Assembly: GCA_003952965.2 (NCBI GenBank)
Contig: CM025856.1
Location: forward strand, 19,560,053 to 19,624,052
Direction: 5' to 3'
DNA from: Morella rubra
Taxonomy: Eukaryota > Streptophyta > Magnoliopsida > Fagales > Myricaceae
DNA: 64,000 bases
Shown: positions 11,501-23,300 of the stretch, in pieces
Layout of the letters: each line of letters opens with the position of its first letter
Position numbering within the stretch: the stretch's first letter is position 1
Made by a program: the position numbers and the translations under genes
The notes under the pieces: model-generated
What the model was told of the DNA's origin: nothing
Database searches by the model: none
Seen by the model: only the letters and a program-made list of their open reading frames with translations

Positions 11501-14500
11501 CCTTATCTGCATGTTTTTAGATGGTAATTCCTTTTATGTATTGCATTCAGGTAAGCTTAATGTCCAATGGATGTGTGGAAGATCACATCTTTCATGGTTT
11601 GGAATATGGTAAAAAGTTTTTTTTTATCTTCGCTCTATTTAAGGGAGGACAGGCAGAGGAGGTTCGGGAGGGGATACTAAAATCAAATCATTAATGTTGT
11701 GATGAAGCACCATGGTTGTTTATGAAAGGTCAATTGGAGGTTTAATTTTTTTGGATAAGTAAGAAATATTATAAAAAAGAAAAGAAAAAAGAACAGTACA
11801 AAGATTGTACTGACAGAAATTACATCATACAAACAAAGAAACTCAAGAAGTCCTGAAAATCTAGAAAAGGGCCACCCAACAACGCATTAGCCCTGAAGAG
11901 ATTTAGCGTAATAGTACTATAGTCATATTGACGTATGGTCATATTGACATAAATACTCCTTACATACCATGGATTTCTCTATAGAGTATAAAGCTTGATC
12001 TTTGTGGAAAATTTGTGGTGAAGTTAAGTTTGGAGCAAGCTACGGATGATTTTCTTTCTATATTGGAGAGGTGCCCTTGTTCGTGACAGGGATAAAAGAA
12101 AGAAAAGAACATTATCATATAGAAGTCTTCACTATGTGGATTAATTCAACTATTGTATTCCTCTACCTCAATGTCTTCCCCAATTTTAGTATAAGTGCTA
12201 GAACCTGATCATCAAGGTCTTTAGAGGTTATTTAGTGTGATTTTGTGACTATGTACACAGCGTTCCTAAATGTTTTTTGTCTGGTTCCGTGGAATGTTCT
12301 CTCAATTTCTTGGGAAATTACACTTTCTCCCCCTCCAAATTACCATCTCATTCGCAAAGTGGCCCTCAAACTACCATTCTTGGCAATTGATCCACTTCAA
12401 GCTTTCACTCCGTAGTTCAGATTGATGGTTGAGATTGTGCCACATAACCCTATTTTTTAACAATCCTAATGGTCAGTTCTTAACTTATGGGGTCCGTTGC
12501 AAAGAACGGATTGATAGCTTGGGGGCATATTACAAACAGAGTGGTAGTTTGGGGCTAACTGTAATTCTCCCTAACTTCCATAGATTCTTATTTGGGCTTT
12601 GATTGCCTATTAATTTTGTAGTAATTGTTCTGTTTCCCTACATTTTTAGGGCACATTACAATGTTTTTCTGAAGGATATTGAGGTTGGTGGTGAGGTTCT
12701 AACACTTCCTTCAGATGTATTTGAGAATGGGTTTCGGCAAGGAACCATAATTGATAGTGGTACAACATTGGCTTATCTTCCACAGGTGGTTTATGAGACA
12801 CTAGTGCCTAAGGTACGTGATTTTCCGAAACTCACATTCATTTGGGGCGTTTACTTTAGATTCTTATGTGTCTCTAATTCTCATTTTGTTTCCATTAACC
12901 ATTCAGATTATGGCTCTGCAGTCCGGATTGAAACTACATACTGTTGAAGACCAGTTTAGTTGTTTCCAGTATATTGCAAAGTAAGGCATCAACTGAAGCT
13001 ACTCCCTTGCAATTCTTTTGTTGGATTAATAAGATTAAGCTCTATGTATCTTGGAAGTATAGGGGTCTAGTAAATAGTCATTTCTGTGTTGAACGCCATA
13101 TAAGAAACTAATTTATTATACTTGAAAAACATCACTTACATTTATTACTGTATACAAAAGAATCTTATGTAAAAAGGACAGAAAATGGTGGAGTGAGTGG
13201 AAGCGTTGATTGATCTGAAGTATTCCAAAGTTAAAGATTTTACATTGTAAATTGCAGACGGGAGAAAAACAATAGACACATAAGGACAATATCTATAGAA
13301 AGAGAGACGATATCTGACTCCACAGTGAAGTAGCATAGGCTGTTCTTTGGTACTTAACACTAGTAGGATGCCACACTTGAGTGAGGATACATTATTTAAG
13401 TATATAACTGCTAAAATGACAATTCTTTTATCAAATTGGAATGTATACCAAGTGCCACACTGGAAGATGTCTAAGAACGGGTTAAGCAAAATCAATCCCC
13501 TTAAATCTGGATTTACCGGAGAAAAGAAAAGATTTTTCTTTGAATATAGCCAAAGGGCTATCTGAATACTCCTTAATGCCAAAGCCTTATTGCATCTACA
13601 TTTCATATAGAGAAAAAATACAATAAATTCTTTAAGGTACTCCTAGTACTTATCTTGCAAGTTACACTTGAAAGGAAGAGAACCTAAAAAGATAGAAATC
13701 CCAGGAAAATAATTTACTTATCCTAAAATCAGTAGTAATATACTTGAAGAAGATAGATGATTTCCTAGCAACCACAATTGGAGGAAGGGTATGGTTTTAT
13801 AATTCTTGAGTGTAAAAGCTTTGCCAAAGTTGTCCTAGCTTTGTGGGTAAAGTGGTAAAGGCTTCCACATGGGTCAGCATGTGGTCTTGCATCTCTTGAA
13901 TTTGTACGGACATGGATAGACTCTTCTTGATGTTTTGTTTTCTTTTGCTGATATTTGAACTGTTTTACAAGGTTAAACATGTCTAAAATAGTAGTTTTTG
14001 GTCTCTTCTTTCTCCAAGTTTTCCTAATAACAATTGGTAATTGTTTTAACCAGTCACTGCTTTTGTCTTGAACTTTTATTTCATCTGTATGAGAAATAAT
14101 GAGCAAAGGCCGTTGTAAGAAATTTCCTGTTCTTCATGTAATAAAACAGAAGGGTATGAGTTACTGTATGTGCAATTTTAAGGTCAATCTTGATGTCTTT
14201 CAAGTTGTCAGATCCCCCGAGGCTTTTGCAGGTAAAAAACTGATTCCTGTATTCATGCAGTGTTGATGGTGGATTTCCAACTGTCACATTTCGCTTTGAA
14301 GGTTCCCTTTCTTTGACAGTTTATCCTCACGAGTATCTATTTCAAATAAAAGTGAGTGTTAAATGTTTTTATTAAAATCCTCACTTGTTTTATCTCACTT
14401 TGCAATATGCTGACAGAATTTTTTTTTCCTTGAAATGCATGAGTTCTTGTGCTTCTGGTTTCTCTTCATATATTACTCATGCTTGCATTCCATGTCCTTT

Positions 14501-16563
14501 GATATATCTGTTATCATAAGGTCTTGTCTTTCTGTATGGCTGTTTAGGGTGGGGAATCTAGGATCCTATAATCTTGCTATTTTATCTTCAATTCAAAGCT
14601 GTTTCCTGTTGTTATTCTTGCTCATTGTGTAAAATAAGTGCTCTATAAAATTGCTTGTGAAATTGACCATTTTCAGTTGATAGGAGAGAAATGCTAGTAG
14701 TATAATAGAATGGTTAAAAGTTGATATAAATGAATCTGATATTTTTCTTGTGCACTACTGGGACCTATAAAATCTTATCTGTTTAGTGCTCAACGTTATA
14801 GTTCTAGAAAGAAGGTAAAAATTATATATTCTCTACTGAAGTAGGACTAAAAAAAAAAGGAAAAGAAGAAGCCAGATATCTGGAAACCAGCTCAACATGC
14901 TCATACCTTTATCTTTATGAAATATAGATCAGCATGAGGTGGTTACGTTACTTACTCATTTGAGGATACCTTGTACACCTCCAATGTGTATGTACTAGGA
15001 TTATAACTTGACGAAAAATTGATCTGCTATGGCGATCTTGGACAAAGTACTTTCTTGAAATTTTTTGAACCTCGTTATAATCTCCTTGGTTTTGATAGTT
15101 TGATAACAATTTCAAGTAGTCTACCTCCTTAGTGAGAGTTTTCATTTGACTCCATTCACTTGTGCACAGGGCTTGAAATGATCATCCATATTTTTCATTT
15201 TCCTAAACATTATATTCATATGGTCTGATTGTAGTCCAGCATTATTTACTTCCATGCTCCTAAATGTATGTGTGTGTATATATAATAATGCTTTATCATG
15301 ACAGTTTTCATTATGATATTTTTGCAGGATGGTGTCTGGTGTATCGGCTGGCAGAATAGTGGGACACAATCTAAGGATGGAAGCCAACTGACACTTTTGG
15401 GAGGTGCAGCATAGAATTATGTTCGAGTATAATTTTATTATTGATTTTGTTACTGAAAGTAGAATGTGGAATGTGTCAAGTCATCTTAGTTATGTTTGTT
15501 GAATTTATAGTTCTTTCTGGCCAAGAGCCATTCTGATTTTCTGCCAGAAGTCGGATAGAATATGCACTATGACACTCTAGGTTCTGATTTTCCAACTCTG
15601 CATGAGAGATTCAATACAATATCTTCCTTGCAGAAAGTAATGGAAGATCCACAAGGTTTTAGTCCCAGACAAACCTCTCTGTATATAGGAGTCATGAGAT
15701 ACACTCCAGAGCACTTGAGAATTTTTTGAAATGCCTGTCTTGTACTATTTCAATCCACAGACCCTTCCCCTAGTTAGCAATTGGCTATAATTCTGCTAAA
15801 CACTAATGTCTACTCTCTTTATAGGCCCTTATACTCTATTCTATGGAGATTCATGAATATGTCATTACGTAGTTTATGATTAATGGTTTGCCACATAATC
15901 TCTTACAGAAACAGAAAAGAAAATTTGAAAATATGTTGGGGTTGTGTGCTTATTTTATTAGTTACCAACTCCTCCAATTCTTCGCAATTGCAGATTTGGT
16001 ACTTTCCAATAAGCTAGTTTTGTATGACCTTGTAGAGCAGGCGATCGGATGGACCGATTACAACTGTGAGTACTCTGGAAGTGATTTAATTTCATGTGTT
16101 GGTCTTGCTTATGACTTCTGCCCATATTATTCTGGTATTCTAGTGTTGTCCGGCATAAATCTTCTCCCTTATTTTGTTGCTGAATATTTAAAGTATTTTC
16201 TCTTATCTGATATCTCAAATCAGTTCACTTCATCTTTATTTCTCTCTCGAGTCAGAGATAGAATGACGAATACAAAGAAACGGGACCTACACTAATTAGT
16301 TGATAACAATGATGCACAGAGCTTACACCAAATGATAAACTCTGGTGGTTTAGTTCTGTAGCAGGAAAGGAAATACATGGCCTTTCTCATGCATGGTTGT
16401 TTTTGCTCTTATAGGCTCTTCAAGCATTAAGGTGAAGGATGACTCTGGAGCCGTGTATTCGGTTGGCGCTCATAATCTTTCTTCGGCTTCCGCTCTGATT
16501 ATTAGGAGAACATTAACGTTTCTGTTATTACTGATTGCTGTGTTGCATAGCTTTCTATATTGA
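8541..16563 (+). CDS. Aspartic protease, A1 family, A36/A39-like, with GPI-like tail (left copy)
   Basis: Ten exons can be joined in frame: 8541-8764, 10048-10177, 10341-10588, 11180-11404, 12650-12812, 12907-12980, 14261-14351, 15328-15403, 15994-16065 and 16415-16563. All introns are GT-AG and the product is 483 residues. Visible features are a signal peptide (about 1-26), a short prosegment, the first catalytic DTGS at 95-98, the flap YGDGS at 165-169, the second catalytic DSGT at 311-314, several paired cysteines, and a C-terminal hydrophobic stretch (about 465-483) after a Ser/Ala-rich segment. That tail is typical of GPI-anchored plant aspartic proteases. The expected role is endopeptidase at the cell surface or in the secretory pathway; Arabidopsis A36/A39 act in pollen and the embryo sac. 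The ATG at 8541 was chosen because the signal peptide starts there; the frame is open 13 codons further upstream. It converges with the DUF2358 gene. Confidence 0.9.
11745..11890 (-). mobile_element. Retroposon-like fragment in aspartic protease intron 4
   Basis: A T-rich stretch followed by GGATAAGTAAGAAATATTAT and an A/G-rich segment resembles the reversed 3' end of a poly(A)-tailed retroposon common in some woody dicots. A similar poly-T plus AATAAGTTAGTAAGTAG stretch occurs at 33418. It is present in both arms (right arm about 57610-57755). Confidence 0.35.
12312..12571. mobile_element. Small TIR element in aspartic protease intron 4 (left)
   Basis: The ends GGGAAATTACACTTTCTCCC and, inverted, GGGAGAATTACAGTTAGCCC are similar over about 30 bp and enclose a 260-bp segment without coding capacity. 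The class is probably Mutator-like by its end sequence, but the flanking bases do not give a convincing target duplication. Confidence 0.5.
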
Positions 16564-16930
16564 ATAGTTTGAGGAAGGCCGGCGTTCATTAAATTTTTGT
16601 ACTATAATTGATTCAATGAAAATGTGTGCTTCTCATCTCCCCCCCCAATTGTCGGAGGGGTCCTACAGTCTTTGCAAACTGATAACTGAAACAATATAAC
16701 ATTCTTTTTTGAGCCTATCTGAATAAATTGCCTCGAAGTTGATGCACGGACCAAAAGGACCAAAATGTACTCGGGGACTTACCTCAGGGACCCTCTCATG
16801 ATTAATTGAAACTTAAGTACCAATATGAAACAAAAGTTAAATTACTGAAATTGATGGGTTAATTTAGCCATTATATTTTGGGTCTTGGCATGCTAACATT
16901 ATTGCATACATTCGAATTTCTGTTGGAGAG

Positions 16931-17315
16931 GGTGATGTTTCGGTATTGAAAATTTTCTAACATTTTCAGAAAATTTTCAAAAAGTCAATTTTTATATCCA
17001 AACATCGAAAATTCAAAATTTTTACACAAATTTCAAACCTTTTCATACCAACTTCAATACTCTTTCATAAAAAAAAATTCCATTAAATCTTTTCTTTTTA
17101 CTTTTTAACAAACTCAATTACTTTTTTTTATTAAAAATATTTATATAATTTTCTCTTTCTTTACTTTTTAACCAAACTCTAATAAAAATATTATACAATT
17201 AAACATATTTAAATATTTTCACCAACTTTTTACTAATCTCTATAAAAAGTCAAAACTCCCAAAAGTTTCTCTTACAAAGTCAAAATTCTTAAAATTTTTG
17301 CTTTACAAACATCAC
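16931..17315. mobile_element. AT-rich small TIR element (MITE), copy 2 (left)
   Basis: The ends are GGTGATGTTTCGGTATTG and, inverted, GTGATGTTTGTAAAGC. The interior is made of A/T-rich 'aactttt/ctccaa' strings shared with 629-980 and 22169-22396. The right-arm copy lies at 52175-52559. Confidence 0.5.
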
Positions 17316-17475
17316 AGTTGCACGAGGATGACTTATAACTCTAGAGAGATGGGTGGCCAACTGCTCTTAACCCTCTTGTTTCTCTTAAATGAATCTTCCG
17401 ACTTGCCTGACACATATGGGGGCCTCCCCCTAGCCTTGGAACTCAGTCAGATAAGCTCGGATGCCAGTAATCATC

Positions 17476-17508
17476 CAGAGAGAGAGAGAGAGAGAGAAGA
17501 GAGAGAAA
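17476..17508. repeat. GA microsatellite (left)
   Basis: An AG-dinucleotide run interrupted by GAAGAG. The right-arm counterpart at 51983-52014 is an uninterrupted CT run, so the two arms carry different microsatellite alleles. Other GA/CT runs lie at about 18696-18716 and 20540-20561. Confidence 0.8.
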
Positions 17509-18027
17509 GTGAATACTATTCCTGCGTTTATAAGAAACGAGTGTCCAGCAAGAAAACTTACTCAACATGATAATGGACGCCAAGGAAGCTGCAGCGTGAT
17601 TCTAATGCAATATTGATTTATACAACAATATACAATGCCGGGGTAGTGATAATAATTAACGGAAAATCACAAGGATGGACTGGAAGGAGGGTTGGTTTTA
17701 CAAGGTTATTTTCAAAAACTCAACAACCAAGTAGAGGACTGCCAGAAGTAGTGCGATTTGGTATGCATCTCTTTGGAAATTGTCCTCTCTTTGAAAGAAC
17801 TGAAGCAAGGCAAAGATGTTGGAACAAGTCAGAACGACACCAAACACTAGACAATAATTGTAGCAAGCTATGCATAAATCATCGCAGACCAACTACGATC
17901 TACTGCCAAAATGCATTTATATGAGGCTCCTTAGTTGACATCTATATTAAACTGGCAACAGAGTCTCGCGGGAGCGGCCCACGATTTTTCTAAACTTTCT
18001 CCCGCTAAAATTAGTGCGCATATATAT

Positions 18028-21000
18028 CTAGTGTAGTAATCCGAGTTCCAGACGTTCCTATGAAGTTATTAACATAAAAATTCTGTAAATTAACTATATC
18101 TATAGGAGACAAAAATAACAAAGAAACTCACCTTTGTTGGATCACCTGAGGGATCTGGATAGATCTCCAAGTTTTCTTTCTCTGTTGAGAAACGGCTTGT
18201 GAAGTTCTTAACAACATCAGCCAGATCATTTCCAGCCTCAATTGTAGCAAAAAGACGTCGAGACATCCAGAAGAATGCCTGAGCAATAGCTGATGAAGAT
18301 GACAAATCCCAGAACTCCTCATGCTCAATCACTTGCCCACTGATTTGGTTGAGAGTGAATTGAGAATTTATTCTTATTATCAAATCTCCTCCTACAGCAG
18401 CAATAAAAGATTTTGGCTTCCCTTTGATTGTCCACTTGATGCTCAGGACACTGGTTGATAACATTACCATTTCCTGTATAGACTGCAACAACCCCATAAA
18501 GTTTAAACTAAAGAAGAAACATATTCCCAGAGCGCTAGTGTAAGTAAGAAGCTAATGAGATGGAATGATTTAGATCAAAGTGACGAAGGCAAATTAGTCT
18601 GTATGCTTCATGTATAAGACAGAACAATCAAAAGAGGGCCTCAAAGTACAAGGACCAGCTCAAAACAAAAGTATAGAGTACAGAACTGCATTCAGGTGAG
18701 AGAGAGAGAGAGAGAACGGAGAGAGATTCAGTACACAGTGCAACCTGATGGAGAGAAATGGCAGCATCCTTATAAAGTTTATAAAAGCTCCCGAAAGATG
18801 CTTCCAAGGCCCAAGCTTCCATTTGGCACATATAAGGCAATGTGGAGCCTACTTGGTAGCTTATATAATTTCATTTGGGTCTAGTTGAGTCTTATTTTTG
18901 AGTTACCTTGACTTCGTTTGACCGAATTTATATGTACATGTTTTTCATTCTAGCTTCAAGGGTACTTCTAATTACTATTTTCCTGGAACCGCCCATAGTT
19001 ATGACCCTTCAGACATTGCTAGGCAAATTTTGGTCATATACAGGTTTTACTAGCAAAGTCTTATGTTTCTGTTTTCAAAATCTAAGAGTGAGGTACTCAG
19101 CAAATCCACAGTAATATAATATTCAACTAACTAGAATATGTTTTTTAGGGACTTTTCCAGCCCTTGCGCGCTTTGTAGATTGTGTGATGGAACCCAAATC
19201 CTAAGGATGATGCCCAAGGAACCCTAAGAGCGATTCCTAGTTTGTTTGACTTCTCTTCTTCTCTTTCCTTTTGCATTGATCTATGCTTTAAAGTCCCTCT
19301 TCCTAGCTGAAACGATTTCCTTAAATCCTATCTACTAAATCCTACTCTTTCCCCCTTTGAATCCATCAGAGCCTAACCTACACAGAGACACAACCAGCCA
19401 TCAAAAACCTTGGAATAGGTCTGACTTTTTGGTTTCCTTCCCTTTGTTGCCGAAACCCGAATGCTTCTGTTGCATCTTTCCATCACCTAAATACTAACAG
19501 CTCACCACCCTTTAGCCACCAATAGGTTAGCCTTAATCAGCACAAAAGACTCTCTTTACTGCTGACCTATCAATAACGCATTGAGGATCAAGCTCTGAAA
19601 ATTCATGGCTTCTCAATGAAAGGTCAAAATTCAGCTCTATGCAACTTGGTTTTCTACTATGCAAGAAAATACAGTCCAAGACAAGAAAAGTTATAGCTTT
19701 AGAAACACAGACATAGATGAAACGTATCGTACCACAGTGGGTTTGTCTAGTGCACTTGTTGTCCATAGTGGTCTCTTATATTTCTCACGACCAGTAAAAC
19801 TTCTAACTGGATCCTGCAATCAGATCCATGATGTAATGAGCTTTAATACACTAACACAAAAATTACTGGTTTTACTCCTGCAGGGGCATTAGTAAAGAAA
19901 CCACCAACGAAGAAAAATTTTTTAAGCTCCACACACCAGACAATCTCCCAGTGCCACACATGACATTGAGGAAATTATTTATGAGAACCAATCTTAATGG
20001 GGGAGGGAATGAGGCAGTATTACAAGTTAACATAAGATTTTACGTCATTAAAAGCAAAAAGCTCATGGATACCTTGAATCTGACAGAAACTGCATAGGTT
20101 CCAAGTGCACGATTGCCTTCCCGAAGCTCTAGGATATCACGAACAAGTTGTCTTGCTGTGGATTCTACCAAAGGGCTACTGATGCACTCAAACTCATTGC
20201 AGAGCTCACCGAAGTCCATACCATCAACAATCTTGTCAGCCTGTGATCTTTCAATGGTAGGATCAGGAGACAATTGAGTGCTTTTAGAATCATTTGTAAC
20301 TGCAGTACATCAGATGCAATATAGTCAAGCGCATATTACACAGGCAGGTCGATTGTCATTCAAGCAACATCAATATGGAACTTTTAGTGCTACGATAAAG
20401 AACAGTTGAATTTCCTGAGAGAACTTTTCTAAGAGCAGCCTAACTCAATCAAGGATATGAGTAGCAGGGAAAGTAGAACAATAATGCTAAAATATGTCAC
20501 AGTCAAATTGCAAGTCAACCTGCCTAGCAACACGCACAGAGAGAGAGAGAGAGAGAGAGAGGACTAGTGACTAGGAAAGTTTCTATTTGAACATCCCTCA
20601 GAGTGGTATTTCCTGCACTTAACGGCAAGTTTATTGCTAGTATGTAGGATAGTTTAACGGAAACATACAGAAAGAGTACGTTGAAGGTGCAAAGCGAGTT
20701 TTTGTTTAAACACTCAAAAAAGAAAAGGCTTAATGGGAATGGGTGAAAGGCTAAAAAGCATCTTGCTGATTTTCTTAAGTTTAGTGGTGGTGTGGGATTG
20801 AGTACAAGTACTCCAAACACAATAAATCTTATCATGGATAATCTCCCCCTTTAATTTTCTTTCCCCAATGTTGAGTTCTGTTATCCTGCATAAGAGAAGT
20901 TTCAACTTAAGGATCCATTCTGAATACTTCATGTTCTGGTTGATAGCTCATATTTTGAATGGCAAGAGAAGTCAAAATCCATCATGATAGCAGAACGTAC

Positions 21001-21679
21001 AAAATACTTCATATCATGGCTGTCGATCGTCATCGGGTGATCCAACTAATGGGCATCATATTTTACATTAAACTATAGCATTTCCTTTATCTCGAGTTGG
21101 TTATGGGCTTATATACTGCAGTCAACACCAGAATTGATACGCCAAACAAAAGAGTCCCACGAAGGTTGATGTGGACTTGCTTATGGGTAATTTCGGTCCT
21201 CAATCTGTCTATTTAAGCATTTGTCTTGAAAGGATGTTAAAGCCCAGTTTGTTTGTCCTTGGAATCAAAGACTATTAATGCCCAACCAAACAGGTTTTTC
21301 AGTAAGTCTGTTCCGCTACTCTGGGTGATTTCAAAATAAGCAGTTTCTGCTTCCTCGCAGAAGCATTTTTAACTCGGAAGTCACACTTATATGCGCATTC
21401 ACACACACACTCTTCCCCCATACAAATTAATAGGAAATGCTGCAACCCATTGGTGTTCAAAATCATGAAAAGAAGCTAAGGAAAAGCACGATAGAGAAGA
21501 GAAAAAAAGTAGAAACCTTTAAGTACAAAACGGTGGAGGCAATGAGAGGACGAGGGAGAAGACTTGGAAGTGAAAAAATATTCACTCCTCTTTCGCGTGA
21601 AAGGGCGGACGCCGGTTGCGGCGGTGACTGCGGCGGCAGCAGAGGCAGTGGCCAGAGCGGAAGAAACAGAACCACTCAT
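18028..21679 (-). CDS. DUF2358 / NTF2-like family protein, putative plastid (left copy)
   Basis: Five exons join in frame on the minus strand: 21679-21517, 20299-20073, 19813-19733, 18482-18132 and 18057-18028, giving 283 residues. Exon 1 encodes an Ala/Ser-rich N-terminus followed by basic residues (about 1-54), like a chloroplast transit peptide. Exons 2-4 (about 55-274) carry the conserved DUF2358 block: DKIVDGMDFGELCNEF, SFTGREKYKRPLW and the WTIKGKPKS segment. The last exon is only 30 bases (nine codons plus TAG) after a 74-bp intron. DUF2358 proteins are predicted to fold like NTF2 and have no established reaction. The gene converges with the aspartic protease. The start was chosen as the only ATG giving the transit peptide. 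Confidence 0.85.
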
Positions 21680-22168
21680 CTTTCCCCATTCTGCTGCTAG
21701 CCATCAGCCATGTTCTTGGGGACTTTTTTTCCTTCTTTTTCTTTGCCCTCTCAAATTGTGGATAAGGTGGGCCTACGTGCATATTCCAGAAGAGCCACTT
21801 GTTTGTTTTGGGGTGCGTGGATTAATTGGGTCCAGGGTTGAATCTCCCAGCCTACTCTGACTGATTCGGTGATCGTCTTGTCTGTGACGAGGTGAAATCT
21901 TTGCAGAATCAAGTTTGTTTCTTTTCAAGTTACGACAAAAATCATGTATCAACAAGGGTAGGTACAAGGAGCTTGGAGCGGTTAGGAAATGCCGATCACT
22001 TGGAATATCTACATGGTGCAATACAATTGAGGAAAATAGAAAATAAATAACGGAAGGCAGAGCGGGTGCCAACCGATTGATTCACCATTCTCATGGGTAT
22101 TTGTCCACGAGGTTGCTGTAATGACCAAGAAAAAGGTCATCGAATATGCTTTTCCTAAGAAAATTGTA
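21680..22168 (-). promoter_or_regulatory. Upstream region of DUF2358 gene (left)
   Basis: Presumed promoter and 5'UTR of the gene starting at 21679. No certain TATA box or motif was found. The sequence is repeated at about 47324-47812 in the right arm. Confidence 0.35.
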
Positions 22169-22396
22169 GGCTATGTTTGCTAATTCTCAAAAAAAATTTC
22201 AAAAATTTTCCGCAATAAATTTTTCATTAAATACAATACTTTTTTATAAACTCCAATAACTTTTTTACAAATTCCAACAACTTTTTACAAACTTTTTACC
22301 AATCTCAAAAAAATCTACACTATCTCTAACAAAAAAAAAAAATAATTTATCTTAATCATTATACAAAAAATGTTTTCAAAACAAACCAAATATAGG
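22169..22396. mobile_element. AT-rich small TIR element (MITE), copy 3 (left)
   Basis: The ends are GGCTATGTTTGCTAATTC and, inverted, CCTATATTTGGTTTG. The interior is like that of copies 1 and 2. It is mirrored at 47100-47327 with small A-run length changes. Confidence 0.5.
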
Positions 22397-22789
22397 CGTA
22401 GTTTCGAGGAAACATTGCCTTGTCAAGAAAACATGAGCTAAATACTGGGCTTCTCTGCTACGTTATTCTCAAACATATGATCACCGTATACCCAGAGAAA
22501 TTTGGATGGACATACCACTGACGATGATTTTTCGAGTATTTGAACTTTGCACAAGAAAACTCAAGTGCCATAGGGATCTTTTGATGGATTAATTTTTTTT
22601 TTTTTTGTTTCATTGTAATGAAATCCACAGTATAAGATACAATAAAGATCAAGAAACTATATATTCAAGTAGATCTAGGTGGTAAAGAAAGACTAGCGTG
22701 ATCCAAAAAGATCGAGAGTACACATGTCTTATAAATATACACAAGTCAGGCTAAAGACCGAATCGGGAATTCTATACGGGAGCATGTCT

Positions 22790-22924
22790 TCAATGCGTTG
22801 AATCCAAATGGATAGCCTTTTCCTTCAAACGTGAAGGGGTGCATCTGTTGAATTGCTCAATGGTACATCCCTCGACAACAACGTTCCCATTTTGATTTCT
22901 CGATTTACGTGCTACTTCCTCCAT
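22790..22924 (-). pseudogene. Short frame resembling the N-terminus of a gypsy gag (left)
   Basis: A 44-codon frame begins MEEVARKSRNQ and contains GCTIEQFNRCTPSRLKEKA. This resembles the stretch just before the retrotransposon gag domain in Ty3/gypsy polyproteins (a CTIEQF-N-PP-type word). Nothing downstream continues the gag. In the right arm (46566-46706) small indels break the same frame, so it is not under coding constraint. The family call is tentative. Confidence 0.3.
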
Positions 22925-23039
22925 TACTTATTGCGCAATCTTGTGTAACACTGTCAAATTATTTGAGCTTGGTCCGGCTTGAGACTCTCCATTAAGGGTC
23001 ACCTTAAGATTAAAAGAGTTAGGGATTAGACATCTTGAA

Positions 23040-23300
23040 ACAACGACTACTGTCAGGATGATTGTACCAAAAAATCAAATTTTTTTTTGGGACGGAAATT
23101 TCTGTTGCAAAAATATTTTCCGTCGGGGAAAAAAAAAAAAAAAAAAAAAAAAAGTGTCTGGGACAAATTTATTTGCAGTCTAAAAAAATAACCAGTCAGA
23201 ACTTAAAAATTATCCAGTCACAACTAACAACTTTCGGGACGGATTTTACAGAGTATTTTTTGGGATGAATTATTTTGGCGTCCCAAAAGGTAAAATTATT
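23040..23300. repeat. Repeat with GGGACGGAA/GTCCC words and a long A run (left)
   Basis: Words such as TTTGGGACGGAAATTTC, CGGGACGGATTTTAC and TTGGCGTCCCAAAAGG surround a 25-A run (23129-23153). Such GGGACGGA motifs are frequent in the subterminal parts of plant DNA transposons. The right-arm mirror (about 46196-46456) has only 17 T. No coding capacity. Confidence 0.4.

Larger units (their letters stand above)
16564..18027. other. Intergenic region between convergent genes (left)
   Basis: It holds the 3' ends of the aspartic protease and DUF2358 genes. A polyadenylation-like 'caatgaaaatgtgtg' context lies about 50 bp after the protease stop. The region also contains the AT-rich element at 16931-17315 and a GA microsatellite at about 17476-17508. 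No further gene is seen. Confidence 0.5.

Noticed and set aside
13145..13606. 153-codon minus-strand open frame
   Set aside because: It lies entirely in intron 6 of the aspartic protease and has no recognisable domain. The right arm truncates it to 123 codons through indels.
15876..16295. 139-codon plus-strand frame
   Set aside because: It only partly overlaps protease exon 9 (15994-16065); the rest is intron read-through.
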